From positions 26,908,985 through 26,972,984 of the forward strand of contig CM062294.1 of the NCBI GenBank assembly GCA_031216915.1: a stretch of DNA of 64,000 nt, read 5' to 3'. The notes under the pieces are model-generated. The model saw only the letters and a program-made list of their open reading frames with translations. It searched no databases and was not told the origin of the DNA. Both the position numbers and the translations under genes were made by a program. This stretch comes from Pictodentalium vernedei (lineage: Eukaryota > Mollusca > Scaphopoda > Dentaliida > Dentaliidae). Of this stretch, positions 1 to 10,017 are shown piece by piece. How positions within the stretch are numbered: the stretch's first letter is position 1; each line of letters opens with the position of its first letter.

Positions 1-300
1 ATTGGGTCATAAGTACTTCCTTTATGCCGGATTTGTTTGGTGGGGTGGGGATGGGTAGAGAGAATCACAGGAGTTAAAAACCAAAACAAATTCGTTTGGA
101 CACTTTTTTGATACTTCACAGAACAGAGCTTTGTTGTTGTCTAGGAAGCTTTCCTGGGACTAGCAGAAATGAAGGGCCAAAAAAGTTGCATTCTATTTTG
201 TCAAAGCAAATCCAAAAATTGCTTTTGCAGCCGATCACTTACTGATACACTCGTCTCTTTTGACGAGCCAGATGAGCGTTGTAGGCTCACTTGAGCCTCT
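1..300 (+). repeat. 3' remnant of the long tandem-monomer repeat family
   Basis: The first bases (ATTGGGTCATAAGTACTT) match 12502-12519 inside the complete-looking copy at 12056-14019. The stretch ends with a terminal segment (GATGAGCG, then a small CTCA/TGAG hairpin, then GAGCCTCT) equivalent to that copy's end at 13984-14019. It therefore looks like the 3' end of a diverged second copy whose 5' part lies outside the window. No coding potential is seen. Confidence 0.6.
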
Positions 301-330
301 GGATATTACTATATCTGTGAAACTTTGAGT

Positions 331-595
331 ACATGATGGCTCATGGTGGACTTCGGATCGAATGGTCGTAGGTTAAATTTTGTTCGGAATCATCTGCGTT
401 GTGTCATTGGGTAAGGCGCTTAACCCCCATTGCCCAAGTGGGACACGTGGTGGCGTTGTATGCTAAGGCGTACTACACGTAGATGATACACACCACCTCA
501 ACCGATACAAACGTGCTCGTGTCGGGTCAGTAAATTGGAGAGTCCAACTGTTTCGTGGTTTTCTCCGGATACTCCGACCTCTTCCACCTACTTAA
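331..595 (+). mobile_element. Degraded tRNA-derived SINE
   Basis: Starts with a tRNA-like head carrying an A-box-like GGCTCATGGTGG, then the shared SINE linker (TCATTGGGTAAGGCGCTTAA) and the segment GGCGTACTACACG that follows it in all copies here. The conserved CTCCGGATACTCCGACCTC part is present, but the end and the A-rich tail are lost. Head type resembles the copies at 36027 and 60653. Confidence 0.7.
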
Positions 596-981
596 CTATC
601 AACCAGGAAATAGTCACAATAGTCACAAGTGGGCTAGGCCACATATCGCTTCCCAGGGGCGTACAACTACCCATAAAAAAACCTTTCCTATTCAGTCGGT
701 TGTTGAACATACATTAGTAGTGATAACGGAATATACTATTAAATCGCATACCTGTTACAGCAGTATCGATCTGCAGAATCCCATAAAATAGTGAATATTT
801 TGTCACTTGTTGTACTTTATATATTTGAACCCTCATTTCCTGGTACAATATCGCCTTTATGTACAGTGAGAGAGGTCAGTCCAATATCAATATTTATCAT
901 ATGACTCGTCCGTTGTGTTCACTTTAAAACATTTGATATTTGTTTTCATATTAATCAGTGATAAATAAAGCCTTCCGTCCA
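596..981. other. No feature recognised
   Basis: AT-rich single-copy-looking DNA. The 60-78-codon open frames overlapping 535-791 run through SINE sequence and are not credible genes. Confidence 0.5.
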
Positions 982-1150
982 TTTCATTGGTCGATTTCAA
1001 AACTAGACAATTTGATTGGCTGAACAAAATACAACTGGGCCACATTTTTATAATTTGCATAATTAGAGTTGGGAGCTTTCATTGGTCAATTTCAAAACTG
1101 GACAATTTGATTGGTTAAACAAAATACAACTGGGTCACATTTGCATAATT
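982..1150. repeat. Two-copy tandem duplication with four inverted CCAAT boxes
   Basis: A unit of about 75 bp at 982-1057 is repeated at 1077-1150 with few changes. Each unit holds two ATTGG motifs (inverted CCAAT boxes) 29 bp apart: 986, 1015, 1081 and 1110. The duplication is seen directly; any NF-Y type binding is inference from the motif alone. Confidence 0.75.
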
Positions 1151-1246
1151 TCAGTAGGGAGAATTGACGTTATCTGTCCTATTTAGTGTGGGTTATATTG
1201 TATTAATCTTTTACCTACAAGAAAAACGCCATTCATTTTTTTATAT

Positions 1247-1355
1247 TTTCACTTTTTGCTTTCAAAACATAGGTTATGACCCCTCATTTGAACGAGCTCT
1301 ACGAGCTCGTTCCAATGAGGGGTCATAACCTATGTTTTGGAAGCAAAAAATGAAA
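1247..1355. mobile_element. Foldback core of TTAA-type MITE family 1
   Basis: Near-perfect inverted repeat centred on GAGCTCTACGAGCTC with arms reading TATGACCCCTCATT outward. The same core recurs at 17986-18087 and 58881-59129 and, more diverged, at 41104-41354. The outer TTAACCCTTTACCCAACG ends seen at 41104 are not evident here, so only the core is annotated. Confidence 0.75.
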
Positions 1356-1473
1356 CTTTTGAGTTATACGAGGTTGTTTTTTTTCAAGTGCCGCCTGCAA
1401 CTCAAGTTAGGTGATGGGTTAAAAAGTCATACTAAGTGGCTAATTTGTGCGTGTGTGTGTCATATGATAAATA

Positions 1474-1617
1474 GAATATGAAATGAGTGTTTTTCTCATA
1501 TAATATTTATGAAACTCGTCCGAATTTTCCGTTTGGTCTCGCCAGAGGCTCGCCAAAACGGAAAATTCTTAGACTCGTTTCATAAATATTATATGAGAAA
1601 AACACTCAATTCCATAT
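1474..1617. mobile_element. Foldback MITE, arms about 65 bp
   Basis: Inverted repeat whose arms read GAGTGTTTTTCTCATATAAT on one side and its complement on the other, with a short loop at CGCCAGAGGC. A second copy at 56823-56938 has an almost identical right arm and a truncated left arm, so this is a dispersed family. Confidence 0.85.
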
Positions 1618-2530
1618 CCTCTAGAAAGGTAGGATAAAAAAATAACTGCAGTCTGCAGTCAGACGGCTGTAGACTGCTGTTTATTTTATCAATGCCCTGT
1701 GTATAGACCTTTGATAATAAGCCAAAAATGGGACGAAATTGTGCCCAGGACGAGTTCAAGGGATTAAGGAACTAGATAAGTGACGACAAATGATTTTACT
1801 GTGAAAATACATTCGAAAAACAGTAGACAGTTTGGATAATTTCTTCCACGCAGTGCTGTCTGGGTTACAATACACCGTTTTTTCCATTGGCAACAGTACA
1901 AATCTTTCCCCCTCTCCTGACCTCGTCGAGCTGATTTTGGCAAAGACAACCTTGTATCTATTTAGATTATCACCTCGTGAAAAAAATATACTGAAAAAAT
2001 ATAGGTCGCCATGTGACTTTTGCTTTTAAATTTGGTGATTCCTGTACTCCCATTCAGTTTCGCACTGAATAAAATACACATACTTTTACCTTCACCCACC
2101 CAATTTTTATCTTCTCTCACACTTTTCAGAAGACAGTTATCACCAATATTTTATAATTTTTTCAAAACATGCACCTGAAAATTTTATTCACACTTACATT
2201 GTCAACCAATTGGATAAATCAGGGAATTTTATCCCCCATTAAAGGTTAGAGGCGCTGTTTGCATGAAAACACTGTATTGTAACCTCTGTACAAATGTATT
2301 GTACATTCCTAGCTTTGTTCTTGAATATCTGAAACAAATTTGGCCACTAGTTATTCTCATGAAATATTATTTTATTATTAGTTCTGGTACGAATACGGTA
2401 GCCGACTTTCATGAATCAGTTTAGGTTTTCCATCAAAGCGTGTATTTTTCGTGTTCTATACACCACAGCTTTCATTTGGTGTATAATTTGTGTATACTTA
2501 TTTTTATCTGATAACCATAGAGTATAACAA
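1618..2530. other. No feature recognised
   Basis: AT-rich DNA without a credible gene or recognisable repeat. Small open frames at 1764-2029 lie on both strands and show no protein-like composition. Confidence 0.5.
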
Positions 2531-2561
2531 CCGTTGTATATACTTGAAGTATATACAACGG
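2531..2561. repeat. Short perfect hairpin
   Basis: Arms of 14 bp (CCGTTGTATATACT and its complement) around a 3-base loop, followed by a partial third copy (GTTGTATATA). Its origin is unclear. Confidence 0.7.
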
Positions 2562-3249
2562 GTGTTGTATATAATTATAATTTATGCGAACGACCTCTGA
2601 CCTCTTTCAATTCCATTTTCATTCATTCATTCATGAAACATCGTTATATCACAGGGCAGGTTTTAATTGTACGCTTATTGCACTTTGTCAAAATCCTCTG
2701 ATGGTGTCATTTCTTATTTATTTTGCTTCAATAAAGGCAACCTAAAATTTTGCTTCAAAATATTGTAGAAATTACTTGAATGTTAATAGTAATTAGTATG
2801 CGGCGACTGCGAACTATTTATAGTCACGGCCTCGATCAAAAGTACTCGCGGAACTGCGCTAATTAAAAGTTAGTCTGCTCTACCTGAAAAAAAACACTTC
2901 GTAAAAATTGTAAACAAACGCAAAATTATTTGTTATATTGGGACTACAGCATAAAACACGGAAGAAAGCTGGAACTATGTCAAAAAAAGAATAACTCTAC
3001 TGAAACACCGTTTTGTTACTGTTAATAAAATAGTTGAAATTTATTTTGTTCCAGCGCAGTTACATGATGCAAGAAGTGCAATCGCACTTTACAATCGCCG
3101 TCATCGATTTTGTAATGTAAGGGACACAACTCTATGCGTCTTGTCCTATTTCTTTTGTCTCGTAGACTGGTTTTCTTTGGAGGCCCGTGGGAAGCATATA
3201 TAAGTCGGGTAGACGCACGAGACGGGTGTCTGTTTGTTATCAGATAAAA
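2562..3249. other. No gene; one TATA-like motif
   Basis: No coding frame or repeat recognised. A TATA-box-like CATATATAAG lies near 3194-3203 in a locally less AT-rich stretch, but no transcript or gene can be tied to it. Confidence 0.4.
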
Positions 3250-3396
3250 ACAATAAACATATAGTGTGTTTTTATATCTGTGTTATACAACTCGTTGAAA
3301 TATGGTTTATTTTTTCTCGGCGAAGCCTCGAAAAAATAAACCATATTTCAAATCGTTGTATAACACAGATATAAAAACACACTATATGTTTATTGT
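3250..3396. mobile_element. Foldback MITE, arms about 70 bp
   Basis: Almost perfect palindrome: ACAATAAACATATAGTGTG at the left is mirrored at 3378-3396, and the arms continue to a loop near CTCGGCGAAGCCTCG. Only one copy was seen in this window. Confidence 0.85.
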
Positions 3397-3446
3397 CTAT
3401 ATATTATATACTATATCAATAACCATATTTCTATTGCATGTATTGC

Positions 3447-3684
3447 TTCACCCTTTGAACTCTAGTGGTATCTTCAATGCCAGTTCAAAGGCAGCAATTA
3501 GAAGAGTCCATATTCATTATTTAGGGTAGACCAATCAGTATGTTCAACGTGCAGCCTCTGGCTGCACGTTGAACATACTGATTGGTCTACCCCACACATT
3601 TACTGAACAGTCATCCTATATAGTGGCGTTATGACGTATCATGTTCCTGTCCAGAAAAGCGTCCGCTGGGGTTCAAAGGGTTAA
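3447..3684. mobile_element. TTAA-type (piggyBac-like) MITE family 2
   Basis: Ends are TTCA-CCCTTTGAAC on the left and GTTCAAAGGG-TTAA on the right, matching the TTAA duplication and CCC...GGG termini typical of piggyBac-like elements. The centre is a hairpin (GGTAGACCAATCAGTATG / complement, loop CCTCTGG). Other copies: 31476-32004 (interrupted) and 62931-63160 (clear TTAA target). No coding capacity. Confidence 0.8.
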
Positions 3685-4475
3685 CGCGGTTGGTGCGCGA
3701 TGTACATCTGGTCTATTTTCGAACTAAAGTGCTTACTATGGGGCTGGTTGATTGGCTGGGGGTGCCTCAGCCTCTTATCAGTTGTTTGACAGATAGTGAT
3801 ATATGCATGTGTGCATGTATGTATATGTATACATGTATGGCCAGGAATTTTATCTAGGAGATGCAGGTACAACAAAGTCCTTCATTTCGGACTCGACTTC
3901 TTAACTCATACGAAACTAACAAAGCCAAAAAATTCCAATCTAGCAGAATGACTTTACAAAACCCATACATTACCCATACAGTAAAATATTGTGTGTGCTT
4001 TTTGTCTCTTTTTTGTTAACATTTTCCTATCTCTTTACACTTCTTATTTCTTGTCTCTCATCTTTGGAACCTACTGTACATATTACTACACATATTTATG
4101 CAAACTGTATTTATTTACTTTTCATATATATTTGTTTTCATGTTTGTATGTATTTATGCGTGGTCATTATATACTTTATAAATAACCATATTTCTATTGG
4201 CTGGATCTTATTCACGTGACTGGTAATCAAACATCCATGTACACCGGTTTTGCAGTGAATATCAACTTTCTAAACATAGCTTTTGGAAATCCCCTCTCTC
4301 TAGTTAGTTCTATTTCAATCGATGTAATCTCTATAATATTGTTTATTTTTATGTTATTATGCAGATGATAACTATTTTATTGTTAAATAAAAGTATTTCT
4401 GGTTGATATAATTGAACTTTTAATCGACAAATAGAATTTTTTTTTTTCTTTTAGGATGGTGTATGCAATAAAACA
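3685..4475. other. No feature recognised
   Basis: AT-rich DNA with a TATG/TGCA-rich patch near 3800-3840. Open frames of 60-76 codons at 3681-4219 are low-complexity and not credible genes. Confidence 0.45.
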
Positions 4476-4614
4476 GTTATGGACTTTTGTGGTTGTAAAA
4501 GTGATGTGATATGAACCTAAAAGCTCATATTGCCTCGGCTAACGCCTCGGTCAATAAAGTTTTTTTAGCTTCATATCACGTCATATTCACCACCACAAAA
4601 GTCCATAATTGTAT
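4476..4614. mobile_element. Foldback MITE
   Basis: Imperfect inverted repeat: ATGGACTTTTGTGG on the left pairs with CCACAAAAGTCCAT on the right, and inner arms GTGATGTGATATGAA / TTCATATCACGTCA enclose a loop containing GCCTCGGCTAACGCCTC. Confidence 0.75.
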
Positions 4615-4667
4615 AATGTTTTATGGAATTTCATACTAAGGATTTTCATATAGCAAATTTGTTTACA

Positions 4668-5000
4668 GGGAGCTCGGTGGCTCAGTGGTAGACTGTTGGG
4701 GACGACCCGCGGTTTGTCCTTGGGCAGGGCACTTTATCCCGGTTGCCTACATGGGGGCACGATGTCGCTGTGTACTAGGGCGTACTGGACGTCGATGGTG
4801 CACATGTCTTCAGCCGCTGTAACCCTGCTTGAGCGGAGCTTGAACAGTGTTAGAATGCTCAGGAACTGACAGTTGCTCATCGATGCTCGGTGGTTCTGTC
4901 CGGGTACTCCGGCTTCCTCCACCCGTAAAATTGTCACGGTCAGCCATTGTGCATAAAAGTATGTGACCTTAAACACTAATAAATAAATAAATAAATAAAT
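4668..5000 (+). mobile_element. tRNA-headed SINE (head H1, tail II)
   Basis: Head keeps the A-box region GTGGCTCAGTGGTAGACTG but has lost the B-box part. The body contains GTACTGGACGTCGATGG and CTCCGGCTTCCTCCACCC. Tail II (TGTGCATAAAAGTATGTGAC, then CCTTAAACACTAATAAATA) ends in (AAAT)n. Flanks carry a short target duplication, ATTTGTTTA at about 4657-4665 against ATTTTGTTTA after the tail, which supports retroposition. Confidence 0.9.
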
Positions 5001-5044
5001 TTTGTTTATCGTTACTTGTATTGCATCGGACATTTTTCATTATA

Positions 5045-5330
5045 CCACAGAAGTGTTCATCAGCCAAACTTCTGGCTGCCACATGCTATCTTTTTATAAC
5101 CAATGCAAACTTAAAAAATAATAATTAAATGGTTTATGTTTGATATTTTACCCAAATTAATAAAATTGATAAAATTATCCCTTGAAGGCAACAAGGGACG
5201 GAATACGCAACCCCATGCTATTCTGTAGATCATGATGTCTAAAACATAAAACAAACTAAGAACATGAACTTCTGATGGCAAAGAAATAATTGCAAAAATA
5301 AAAAATAAAATAAAAAATCGCCCGCTCACA
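5045..5330 (-). repeat. Dispersed repeat related to 37741-38390
   Basis: On the minus strand this matches 38020-38150 for over 100 bp, for example the shared TATCAATTTTATTAATTTGG. The other copy is longer and begins with a (GTCC/GCCC)n run. No open frame is shared between the two, so it is treated as a non-coding interspersed repeat. Confidence 0.7.
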
Positions 5331-6104
5331 TGCAATTTTACAAAAGATCTTTCCTGTGAAACAGAATATCTACTTTGAGGGGCCTTACAGAATATATTAA
5401 TTTCACTGTCAAATGTATGTCATGACTCCATGTTGCTACGAATATTTACAGGAATAAGAGATTATTTTACAGACACGCATACCTTTGCCAGATGATTAAT
5501 CCAGTATTTCTATAATCTTCTTACTGGTCACTAAAATATAGACAATATTAATGCAATCCATAGACAGTTTTGGTTGAATTTTATCTGCACGCAACCATGG
5601 AACGTGATTTGAAGATCCGTGTTCTGAATAAAAAATATGAAAAGATTTAATTCGTTTGTAAACTATGAAAAGAAGTAAGACGAGATAATTGACAAAACTC
5701 TTCGTTTGTTTTCGCATGTGATTTTTTCTAAAATGATAAATGACCGGAAGCACTATATTTTGTATTCAGCTGTAATGGTCGTAGTTATTATGAAGTATGT
5801 AACCTGTACCCAAACAATAAATGTATCCGTATCATACGTTCAGTTTACTTTTTTAATATATAATACGGCTTACACAACCTCCAGTCTGTTCGGGTGTTTC
5901 GCGGAACGGAAAAGCTTGTTTCAATGTCAAACAATTCTAAACATTCAGCAGAACCACTGTCACACACTCTTATAAACGTCGGAACTAAGGTTACCTCCTC
6001 GTTAATAACTGTGAGATAAAAGAACAGACTGACACTCAAACGAATCCTCCATACATAAAAATATGACACAATTGCTATGCTTCGACTTGAAAAGTATAAA
6101 AAAA
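5331..6104. other. No feature recognised
   Basis: Overlapping open frames of 85-98 codons occur on both strands (5496-5753, 5706-5975, 5845-6141). None has a recognisable domain, and the opposing frames suggest chance. Confidence 0.45.
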
Positions 6105-6180
6105 GTGAGTAAATATTTATTTTTATTAACTTATTGTACAATAAGAGGAGTGAGTAAATATTTATTTTTATTGACTTATT
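6105..6180. repeat. Two-copy direct repeat next to a MITE
   Basis: The 31-bp unit starting GTGAGTAAATATTTATTTTT is at 6105-6135 and again at 6150-6180. The second copy ends exactly at the TA where the MITE at 6182 begins. Confidence 0.75.
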
Positions 6181-6181
6181 A

Positions 6182-6429
6182 CAGTACAGTCGCCGTGGAC
6201 TGTTCAGTTTCCACGCGTGGGCAATATTTCCACGGACGCAATAATATTAGATTCCAAACACTAATTACAGGAATAATCATCAAATAAAATTAATTAATGA
6301 AGTACCTGGTGCAACCCGGTGCTTCATTAAATAAAATTTTGCTAATGATGATTTTTACTTCCTGGTAAACAGATGCGTAGACATAACTACCCACGTGTGG
6401 ATTACGACCTATCCACGGCGACTGTACTG
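6182..6429. mobile_element. TA-flanked MITE, CAGTACAGTCGCC family (Tc1/mariner-like ends)
   Basis: Terminal inverted repeats CAGTACAGTCGCCGTGGA and its complement are flanked by TA on both sides. A palindromic core contains GCACCGGGTTG-like arms (here GTACCTGGTGCAACCCGGTGC). Related copies lie at 23318-23958 (split by a SINE) and 49517-49692 (truncated). TA duplication with CAGT termini is typical of Tc1/mariner-type elements; there is no transposase here. Confidence 0.85.
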
Positions 6430-6570
6430 TATGCAATTATTTATATCTGATCGACAATCTTAGCCAATGTTACGTACACAGTTGAACTCAGATAAATATC
6501 TAACATTTAATAGTTGGATCCACAGGTCCTTGTGTCAAGAGATGAAGGATGAATGTTTGGTTAGGGGCTT

Positions 6571-6903
6571 AAGGACACTTTCAACAGCCAGTGTCATATC
6601 GTGTCGGGCAGTTTTACGGGTGGAGGAAGGCAGAGTACCCGTTGAAACCACCGGGTAACGCCGGGTATCTATCTCACTCGATAACTTACTAACTCGACAC
6701 GAGCAGGGTTAGCAATGATTGAAGGCAGGTATACCGCTTTAGTATCCTACGCTTTTGTACACAGTACCACCATGCTCCCACGTTAGCAATGAGGATAAAG
6801 TGTCCTGCGCGCAGACACAACTCATGTGACGCGGGTCAGGATAGAACCGTCCATCTTTCCATCTCAAGCCCAGTGCTCAAACCAATAAGTCAACGCGTTT
6901 CTC
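6571..6903 (-). mobile_element. tRNA-derived SINE, old copy (tail I)
   Basis: Reading the minus strand, the head end lies near 6903 (GTTGACTTATTGG), followed by the linker and body, and it ends at the tail I remnant (GACAGTGTCCTT region). It is diverged, with an insertion near 6655-6710, and the A-rich tail is gone. Confidence 0.7.
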
Positions 6904-7674
6904 AGAGAATAAATGAAAACACTTCCAAGTGCTGAAGTGCCAAAGCAAACTGAATGTTTAGGAAAAGAACTAAAATTTAAATTGCTTGTTTTATTCTCTA
7001 TATTCCAGTATTTCGCCAAATATTTTCTTGTTTGCTTATGACATTATTGAGTCACATCGCGGCGACTGATGCTGACCTGTTGTTAATGTCAAGAAACGTA
7101 TTTTTAATACATTATTCCATTCCAAAATATTTACTGGAGAGGAAAAAGTGGAGCCTGTACAATTATAATGCACTTCCATGTTTAACGTCTAATTTATCAG
7201 TGAAAGGTCAATATTCTCCCTTCATTAATGAAAGCCTAAAACAGCCCTGAAAAGTACGAACTGTTGAAGCCGATTTTTGCGGGGCGGTACCCTCGGCACA
7301 TTTTCACCTTGGCACATTTCCGAGCTCAAGATTGGAATTGTATCGTATTTATGAACTTTCATGTGTTACAAGTATATGTGCGCCCTGATTTTCTGGTTCC
7401 AGACGTATACTTGAAGAAAAATGTAGATTCTAAATCGGCCATGTGCCAGTTACACCAGCATAAGAAACAAACAAACAATAGGCTGACAGCACATATAAAA
7501 ATTATAGCACGTCTTGAAGTTGACTATATCAAAATAGAGAGCCTCGAAGGAGGATAGTACACAAGTTTCCGTTGCGTGGACTATTCTTTCTCGAGGACCA
7601 CGAATCTGACATAGTCAACTCCAAACCGTCCAATAATTTGATGTTATATCGAACAAATCTAGCAAGAATAGCGA
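6904..7674. other. No feature recognised
   Basis: Contains open frames of 72 and 97 codons at 7032-7250 and 7264-7557 on the + strand. Neither has a recognisable domain, signal peptide or splice context that would support a gene. Confidence 0.4.
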
Positions 7675-7783
7675 ACGTGACAACCGTTACTTATTCCAGG
7701 TTCCTTATTCAACATTCGTTATCAACCGATAAAATCGGTTGATAACGAATGTCGAAAAAGGAACTGGGAATAAGTGACGGTTA
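7675..7783. mobile_element. Foldback element, TTACTTATTCCCAGTTCC family
   Basis: Palindrome with arms CGTTACTTATTCC...CGTTATCAACCGAT and complement around an AAA/TTT centre. Further copies at 16408-16526 and 41884-41990 and a collapsed one at 9873-9937. Outer ends (GTGACAACCGTTAC) match across copies. Confidence 0.85.
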
Positions 7784-7930
7784 TTATTCCTGATTCGGAT
7801 TCCAATCCAAGAAAATAACCTATTGTCATGGACCATGCCCAAGACAATAATTTACATTCCTGAACTCAGAAATAACGAAAGAGAATTCCAGAAAAAGTCA
7901 CTTAAAAGTTATACTGTGTTCCGTCAGTAT

Positions 7931-8302
7931 TTGTATTTATTTATTTATTGGTGTTTTAAGGTCACATACTTATGCACAATGGCTAATCGTAACCGTGTCA
8001 GTTTTACAGGTGGGGGAAGCCGGAGTACCCGGAGAGAACTACCGAGTATCGACGAGCAACTGCCAGCTCCTTAACATTCTAACTCTGTTCACGCTCCGCT
8101 CAAGCAGGGTTACAGCGGTTGAAGACATGTGCACCATCGACGTGCAGTACGCCTTAGTACACGGCGTCATCGTGCCCCCATGTAGGCAACCGGGATAAAG
8201 TGCCTTGCCCAAGGGCACAACGCGGGTCGTCCCGGACGGGGATCGAACTCGGGACCTCTAGCATAGAAGTTCAACAGTCTACCACTGAGCCAACGCGCTT
8301 CC
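7931..8302 (-). mobile_element. tRNA-headed SINE (head H1, tail II), well preserved
   Basis: On the minus strand: tRNA-like head with A-box GTTGGCTCAGTGGTAGAC and B-box GAGTTCGATCCCC, linker CCTTGGGCAAGGCACTTTA, body, then tail II and an ATAAATA-rich end. Flanked by a target duplication TTCCGTCA (7919-7926 and 8306-8313). One of the best templates in the window for head H1. Confidence 0.92.
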
Positions 8303-9027
8303 GTATTCCGTCAATCTAAACTCCTGAAATATTCCACGTTATGTTAAAAAGGTGTAGAGAGCACAAGAAGAGTTAACATTTGTTTTAAGAAACATCGATA
8401 GATAAGACTATCAGAAATTGTATAGTACCTCTCAGCCAATCACAGGAAGGGAAAGTCACGTGACATTTAATATTAACGTATAATATATCAGGCATTTTCC
8501 TATATTTCTACATTGTCAAGCTTGAGCTTGTATGGTTTACAAGGGTAGATTTGGATGGGGAAGTTGTCACGCCACATCAGTGTTATACAGTACGAGTCAT
8601 CCAGTGAACACGGAATTTAATTGTATCTTATCTCCTATACAGAGTTCTAAGAATTCCATATTTTTGAGACGTCACCTGTGAGCTATATATATTTACCAAA
8701 CATTGTCTTGCAGGATCTATTCATGGCTAATAGAGTGACCCCCCTTTGTTTAGTCATCTGTCAAACAATTGCGATGTCTTTAAGGAAGTAGGAATTCAAT
8801 TACATCGTAATCTCTGGAATTGTTAATTCAGAACACAGAAACATAGTCGGAAAGATATGTGGAGGTTGTAGGTGGTCTGAGATTTCTAACGACTCTCCAG
8901 TTTATCTCAGTTTATCAGATCTCCATATCGTCCCTGCGCGCCTTCGGCACGCGAACCCATTCCTTTCGTGTTTTGTCGTGTGACTTCCAGTAAGATAAAG
9001 AGGTGAATTCTATGAGAATTGAATTAG
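8303..9027. other. No feature recognised
   Basis: AT-rich DNA without a coding frame, palindrome or tandem structure that I could recognise. Confidence 0.5.
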
Positions 9028-9225
9028 TTGCGCGGGGCCTCGGTGATCAGAGCAGTGGACTTCAAAACAAAAAGTCAACGGTTCGATCCTGCCCAACAGT
9101 AACTGCATTGTGTTTTTAGGTCCACGAAGGGGCATGATGCTGCTGTGTACTAAGACGAACTGCACGCCAGTAATATATTTGCCTTCAACCAATGCTAACC
9201 ATGCTTCTGCGGAGTTAGTGCGTTA

Positions 9226-9588
9226 GGGTGGCTCAGTGGTAGACTGTTGAACTTCTATGCTAGAGGTCCCGAGTTCGATCACCGTCCAGGCCGGCCTGCG
9301 TTGTGTCCTTGGGCAAGGTACTTTATCCCGGTTGCCTCCATGGGGGCACGATAACACCGTGTACTAAGGCGTACTGCACGTCGATGGTGCACATGTATTC
9401 AAGCGCTGTAACCCTCCTTGAGCGGAGCTTGAACAGTGTTAGAATGTTGAGGAGCTGACAGTTGCTCGTCGATGCTCGGTAGTTCTCTCCGGGTACTCCG
9501 GCTTCCGACTCGCGTAAAACTGTCACGGTCACTATTAGCCTTTGTGCATAAGTATGTGACCTTAAACACCAATAAATAAATAATAAAT
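9226..9588 (+). mobile_element. Inner SINE (head H1, tail II) nested in a SINE
   Basis: A head H1 copy slightly truncated at its 5' end (begins GGGTGGCTCAGTGG), complete body and tail II. It is bordered by GAGTTAGTGCGTTA (9212-9225) and GAGTTAGTACGTTA (9589-9602), a 14-bp target duplication of the outer SINE with one difference. Confidence 0.95.
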
Positions 9589-9708
9589 GAGTTAGTACGT
9601 TAAGGAGTTTGACAGTTGCTCGCCGCTGCTCGATGGTTCTCTTCGAGTACCTCCACTTGTAAAGCTACCCGACACGAGGGGACCCTGGATGTCGAAAATG
9701 TCGTTAAA

Positions 9709-9713
9709 TAAAA

Positions 9714-9776
<63 letters not shown>

Positions 9777-9778
9777 AT
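9709..9778. repeat. (AAAT)n microsatellite at SINE tail
   Basis: Pure TAAA repeat of roughly 17 units forming the tail of the outer SINE. It encodes only a low-complexity FIYLFIYL-type frame on the minus strand. Confidence 0.95.
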
Positions 9779-9872
9779 TGAACCTAACACGCCCATTATA
9801 CACGTCATACAACTTAACACGGAAATCGCGCATTCTAACACTTGTAAAGCGACATATAATTCGTTCCTGACG

Positions 9873-9937
9873 GACGTGACAACCCTTACTTATTCCCAGT
9901 TCCTTATTGGATATTCGTTATCAACCCATGTCACGTC
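9873..9937. mobile_element. Collapsed copy of the TTACTTATTCCCAGTTCC foldback family
   Basis: The left arm from GACGTGACAACCCTTACTT through CGTTATCAACCC is present, then the sequence jumps to ATGTCACGTC, the complement of the outermost end. The right arm has been deleted except for its terminus. Confidence 0.7.
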
Positions 9938-10017
9938 TCCTAATTCAGAATCTTTATACTGTTATAATGTTCTCTTTCACTTCGGCGTCTTCATTAATAT
10001 CGTTGTGGTCGGGAGAG

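Larger units (their letters stand above)
9028..9778 (+). mobile_element. Outer tRNA-headed SINE (head H3, tail I) interrupted by a second SINE
   Basis: Head at 9028 with B-box ACGGTTCGATCC, linker and body to GGAGTTAGTGCGTTA at 9225. The body resumes after the inner SINE at 9589 and continues through GACAGTTGCTCGCCGCTGC to tail I (GTCGAAAATGTCGTTAAAT) and a long (AAAT)n run. The outer copy is thus split at its GAGTTAGT segment by 9226-9588. Confidence 0.9.

Noticed and set aside
3194-3203. Core promoter with TATA box
   Set aside because: Motif alone, with no downstream gene or conserved context.
9600-9833. Membrane-like FIYLFIYL peptide on the minus strand
   Set aside because: It is translation of the (AAAT)n SINE tail.
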